A stretch of 52,722 nucleotides of DNA, from contig JALHMO010000018.1 of the NCBI GenBank assembly GCA_022844015.1, positions 1 to 52,722 of the forward strand, written 5' to 3'. This DNA is from Reyranella sp. GTDB lineage: Bacteria > Pseudomonadota > Alphaproteobacteria > Reyranellales > Reyranellaceae. Below, in pieces: positions 51,554 through 52,722 of the stretch (positions within the stretch are counted from its first letter, which is position 1; each line of letters starts with the position of its first letter). The notes beneath the pieces were generated by a model that saw only the letters and a program-made list of their open reading frames with translations, did no database searches and was not told the DNA's origin. Both the position numbers and the translations under genes were made by a program.

Positions 51554-51644
51554 TGCCCTGAGCTGACAACGCCTTGCCGACGCCCGGCTTCGCCGGGACC
51601 TCGCCAGAGGGGCAGGGCATTCGCATACCTGATTACAAGAACTC

Positions 51645-51786
51645 CGTTATCCCGACCGGAGCCGCGCGTAGCGCGGCGCAGTGGAGGGACCTCTCTTCTT
51701 GCCGCATCAACAAGAAAGGTCCCTCGACTACGCCGCCAATGGCGCTGCAAGCAGCGCCTGATCGGGCGGCTCCGCTCGGGATGACG
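51645..51786. repeat. Dispersed inverted repeat, family 2, copy 4
   Basis: The left arm CGTTATCCCGA (one change from the other copies) and right arm TCGGGATGACG bound the element; inner inverted segments are GTGGAGGGACCTCTCTTC and AAGGTCCCTCGACTACG. It fills the convergent gap between the receiver-cyclase gene and the amidohydrolase gene. Confidence 0.82.
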
Positions 51787-51841
51787 GAGTTCTTGTCCAT
51801 GTGCGAATGCCCTGGCCAGAAGGGGGCCTGGCGGCAGCCCG

Positions 51842-52681
51842 CTACCTCTTCGGCGCCCAGCCGTAGGCCTTGGCGCACGCGCCGCCCATCAGCATCGCCC
51901 GCTCGCTGGCGCTCAGGCGATCGGTCTTCACGAACGGCTCGACGGCCTGCTCGTAGTTCACCACCGCGAAGGCGCGCGTCCAGTCGGTGCCCCACAGGCA
52001 GCGCTCGAAGCCCCAGGCGTCGAAGATGCGGGCGAGCGGGTCCCAGATGTCGGGGAAGGGGAAGGGCTGCTTCGAGAGCGTGCAGGCGCCGCTCACCTTG
52101 ATCACCACGTTCTTGCGCCTGGCGAGGTCGAGCACCTTGGGCAGGTCGGCCCACGGCTCGGGCGGGGCGGGCGGCGTGCGCGGCTGCAGGATGCCGAGAT
52201 GGTCGAGGATGAAGCGCGTGTCGGGATGGCGGTCGATCAGCGCCGTGCCAGCCTCGAGATTGCCCCAGCACAGCATGTTGAGCGGGAAGTCGTGCGTCAC
52301 GGCGGCGCGGCAGATGCGGTCGAGGCCCGGATCGTCGGGATCGCGGTTCTGCTCCTTGGTCAGCATGATGCGGATGCCGACCGTGCCCGGCGTCCTCTTC
52401 CAGTCGGCCACCACATCGGCCACGCCCGGGTCGTCCGGGTCGACCGGCTTGACGATGCCGAACCGGCCGGGATGGGCGCGCTGCACTTCCAGGGCATAGC
52501 TGGCGTCGTAGCGGTACATCGAGAAGGCCGAGATGAAGATCGCGCCGTCGACGCCGACCTTGTCCATCGCCGCCACCATCTCGTCGCCGGTGACGTGCGG
52601 CGGCCAGTTCGGCACGGTATGCCAGGGCCGCTTGGGCGTGTTGGCCTCGTAGGCATGGATTTGCGAATCGATCACGGTCAT
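51842..52681 (-). CDS. Amidohydrolase-family (Amidohydro_2) metal-dependent hydrolase
   Basis: 279 residues; GAGGAG lies about ten bases before the ATG. The TIM-barrel pattern of the amidohydrolase_2 family is clear: metal-ligand 'VIDSQIHAYEANTPKR' at the N-terminus (one His rather than the usual HxH), 'PDTRFILDHLGILQPR' with the next His, 'NVVIKVSGACTLSK', and 'CLWGTDWTRAFAVV' with the catalytic Asp. Members hydrolyse or decarboxylate lactones and aromatic acids; the substrate cannot be told. No catabolic neighbours are in the window, though the region upstream lies outside it. Confidence 0.85.
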   Translation of the reverse strand: MTVIDSQIHAYEANTPKRPWHTVPNWPPHVTGDEMVAAMDKVGVDGAIFISAFSMYRYDASYALEVQRAHPGRFGIVKPVDPDDPGVADVVADWKRTPGTVGIRIMLTKEQNRDPDDPGLDRICRAAVTHDFPLNMLCWGNLEAGTALIDRHPDTRFILDHLGILQPRTPPAPPEPWADLPKVLDLARRKNVVIKVSGACTLSKQPFPFPDIWDPLARIFDAWGFERCLWGTDWTRAFAVVNYEQAVEPFVKTDRLSASERAMLMGGACAKAYGWAPKR

Positions 52682-52722
52682 CGGGCGTGCTCCTCTGTGG
52701 CGGGCGAGTTTGGTATCCCGGC

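Overview
This GC-rich window has codon use strongly biased to G/C at third positions, almost no tandem RNA or mobile-element signal, and a gene content typical of a free-living alphaproteobacterium. Pointers are a Fur-type regulator without the C-terminal cysteines, a FecI/FecR/TonB-receptor module, a HemP with its Fur-like box, Tat-exported proteins, several class III nucleotide cyclases and very large GAF histidine kinases. A Rhodospirillales/Reyranella-like relative is my guess; no marker gene in the window fixes the taxon.

Region by region. (1) 1-5.7 kb is iron uptake: a 5'-truncated TonB-type protein, a Fur-family regulator, an ECF sigma factor, a FecR-like anti-sigma factor and a TonB-dependent siderophore receptor with an STN signalling domain, then hemP on the other strand behind a 21-bp Fur-like palindrome. 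(2) 5.9-12.0 kb holds two large probably secreted DUF4214 proteins (one with Calx-beta, one with RTX repeats), a YbaK-type aminoacyl-tRNA deacylase and a GH19-type lytic enzyme with a peptidoglycan-binding domain. (3) 12.6-26.8 kb is the most unusual part: six consecutive + strand genes whose products share an N-terminal module marked by a 'YLP' motif; three of them add tandem ~95-residue beta-rich repeats. They carry odd appendages (zinc-ribbon-like repeats, a glycine-rich segment, a collagen-like Gly-X-Y tract, a Pro-Val/Thr tract). A seventh gene follows two bases downstream. (4) 27.1-34.1 kb continues with a small membrane protein, a lone Tat-type solute-binding protein, a long coiled-coil protein, a Clp-like double AAA+ ATPase whose first Walker A lacks its lysine, and a membrane protein. 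I see no sheath, tube, secretin or other part of a named secretion machine. (5) 34.2-42.0 kb is envelope and signalling: an OmpA-type lipoprotein, two small exported proteins, a membrane-bound adenylate cyclase preceded by a tiny ORF with a strong ribosome binding site, and a divergent OmpR-type regulator/hybrid kinase pair. Four copies of a 17-bp motif lie upstream of four genes here, all facing their target gene. (6) 42.3-51.6 kb is a cytoplasmic relay: a 2538-residue kinase with twelve GAF domains and one PAS domain, a single-domain receiver overlapping it, and a receiver-cyclase fusion, suggesting output through cAMP. (7) The window ends with an amidohydrolase.

Two families of 120-160 bp imperfect inverted repeats (six copies) sit between genes, several of them inside otherwise tight operons. 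The candidate undescribed system is the YLP-module locus, possibly acting with the coiled-coil/AAA+/membrane trio; everything about its function is inference.
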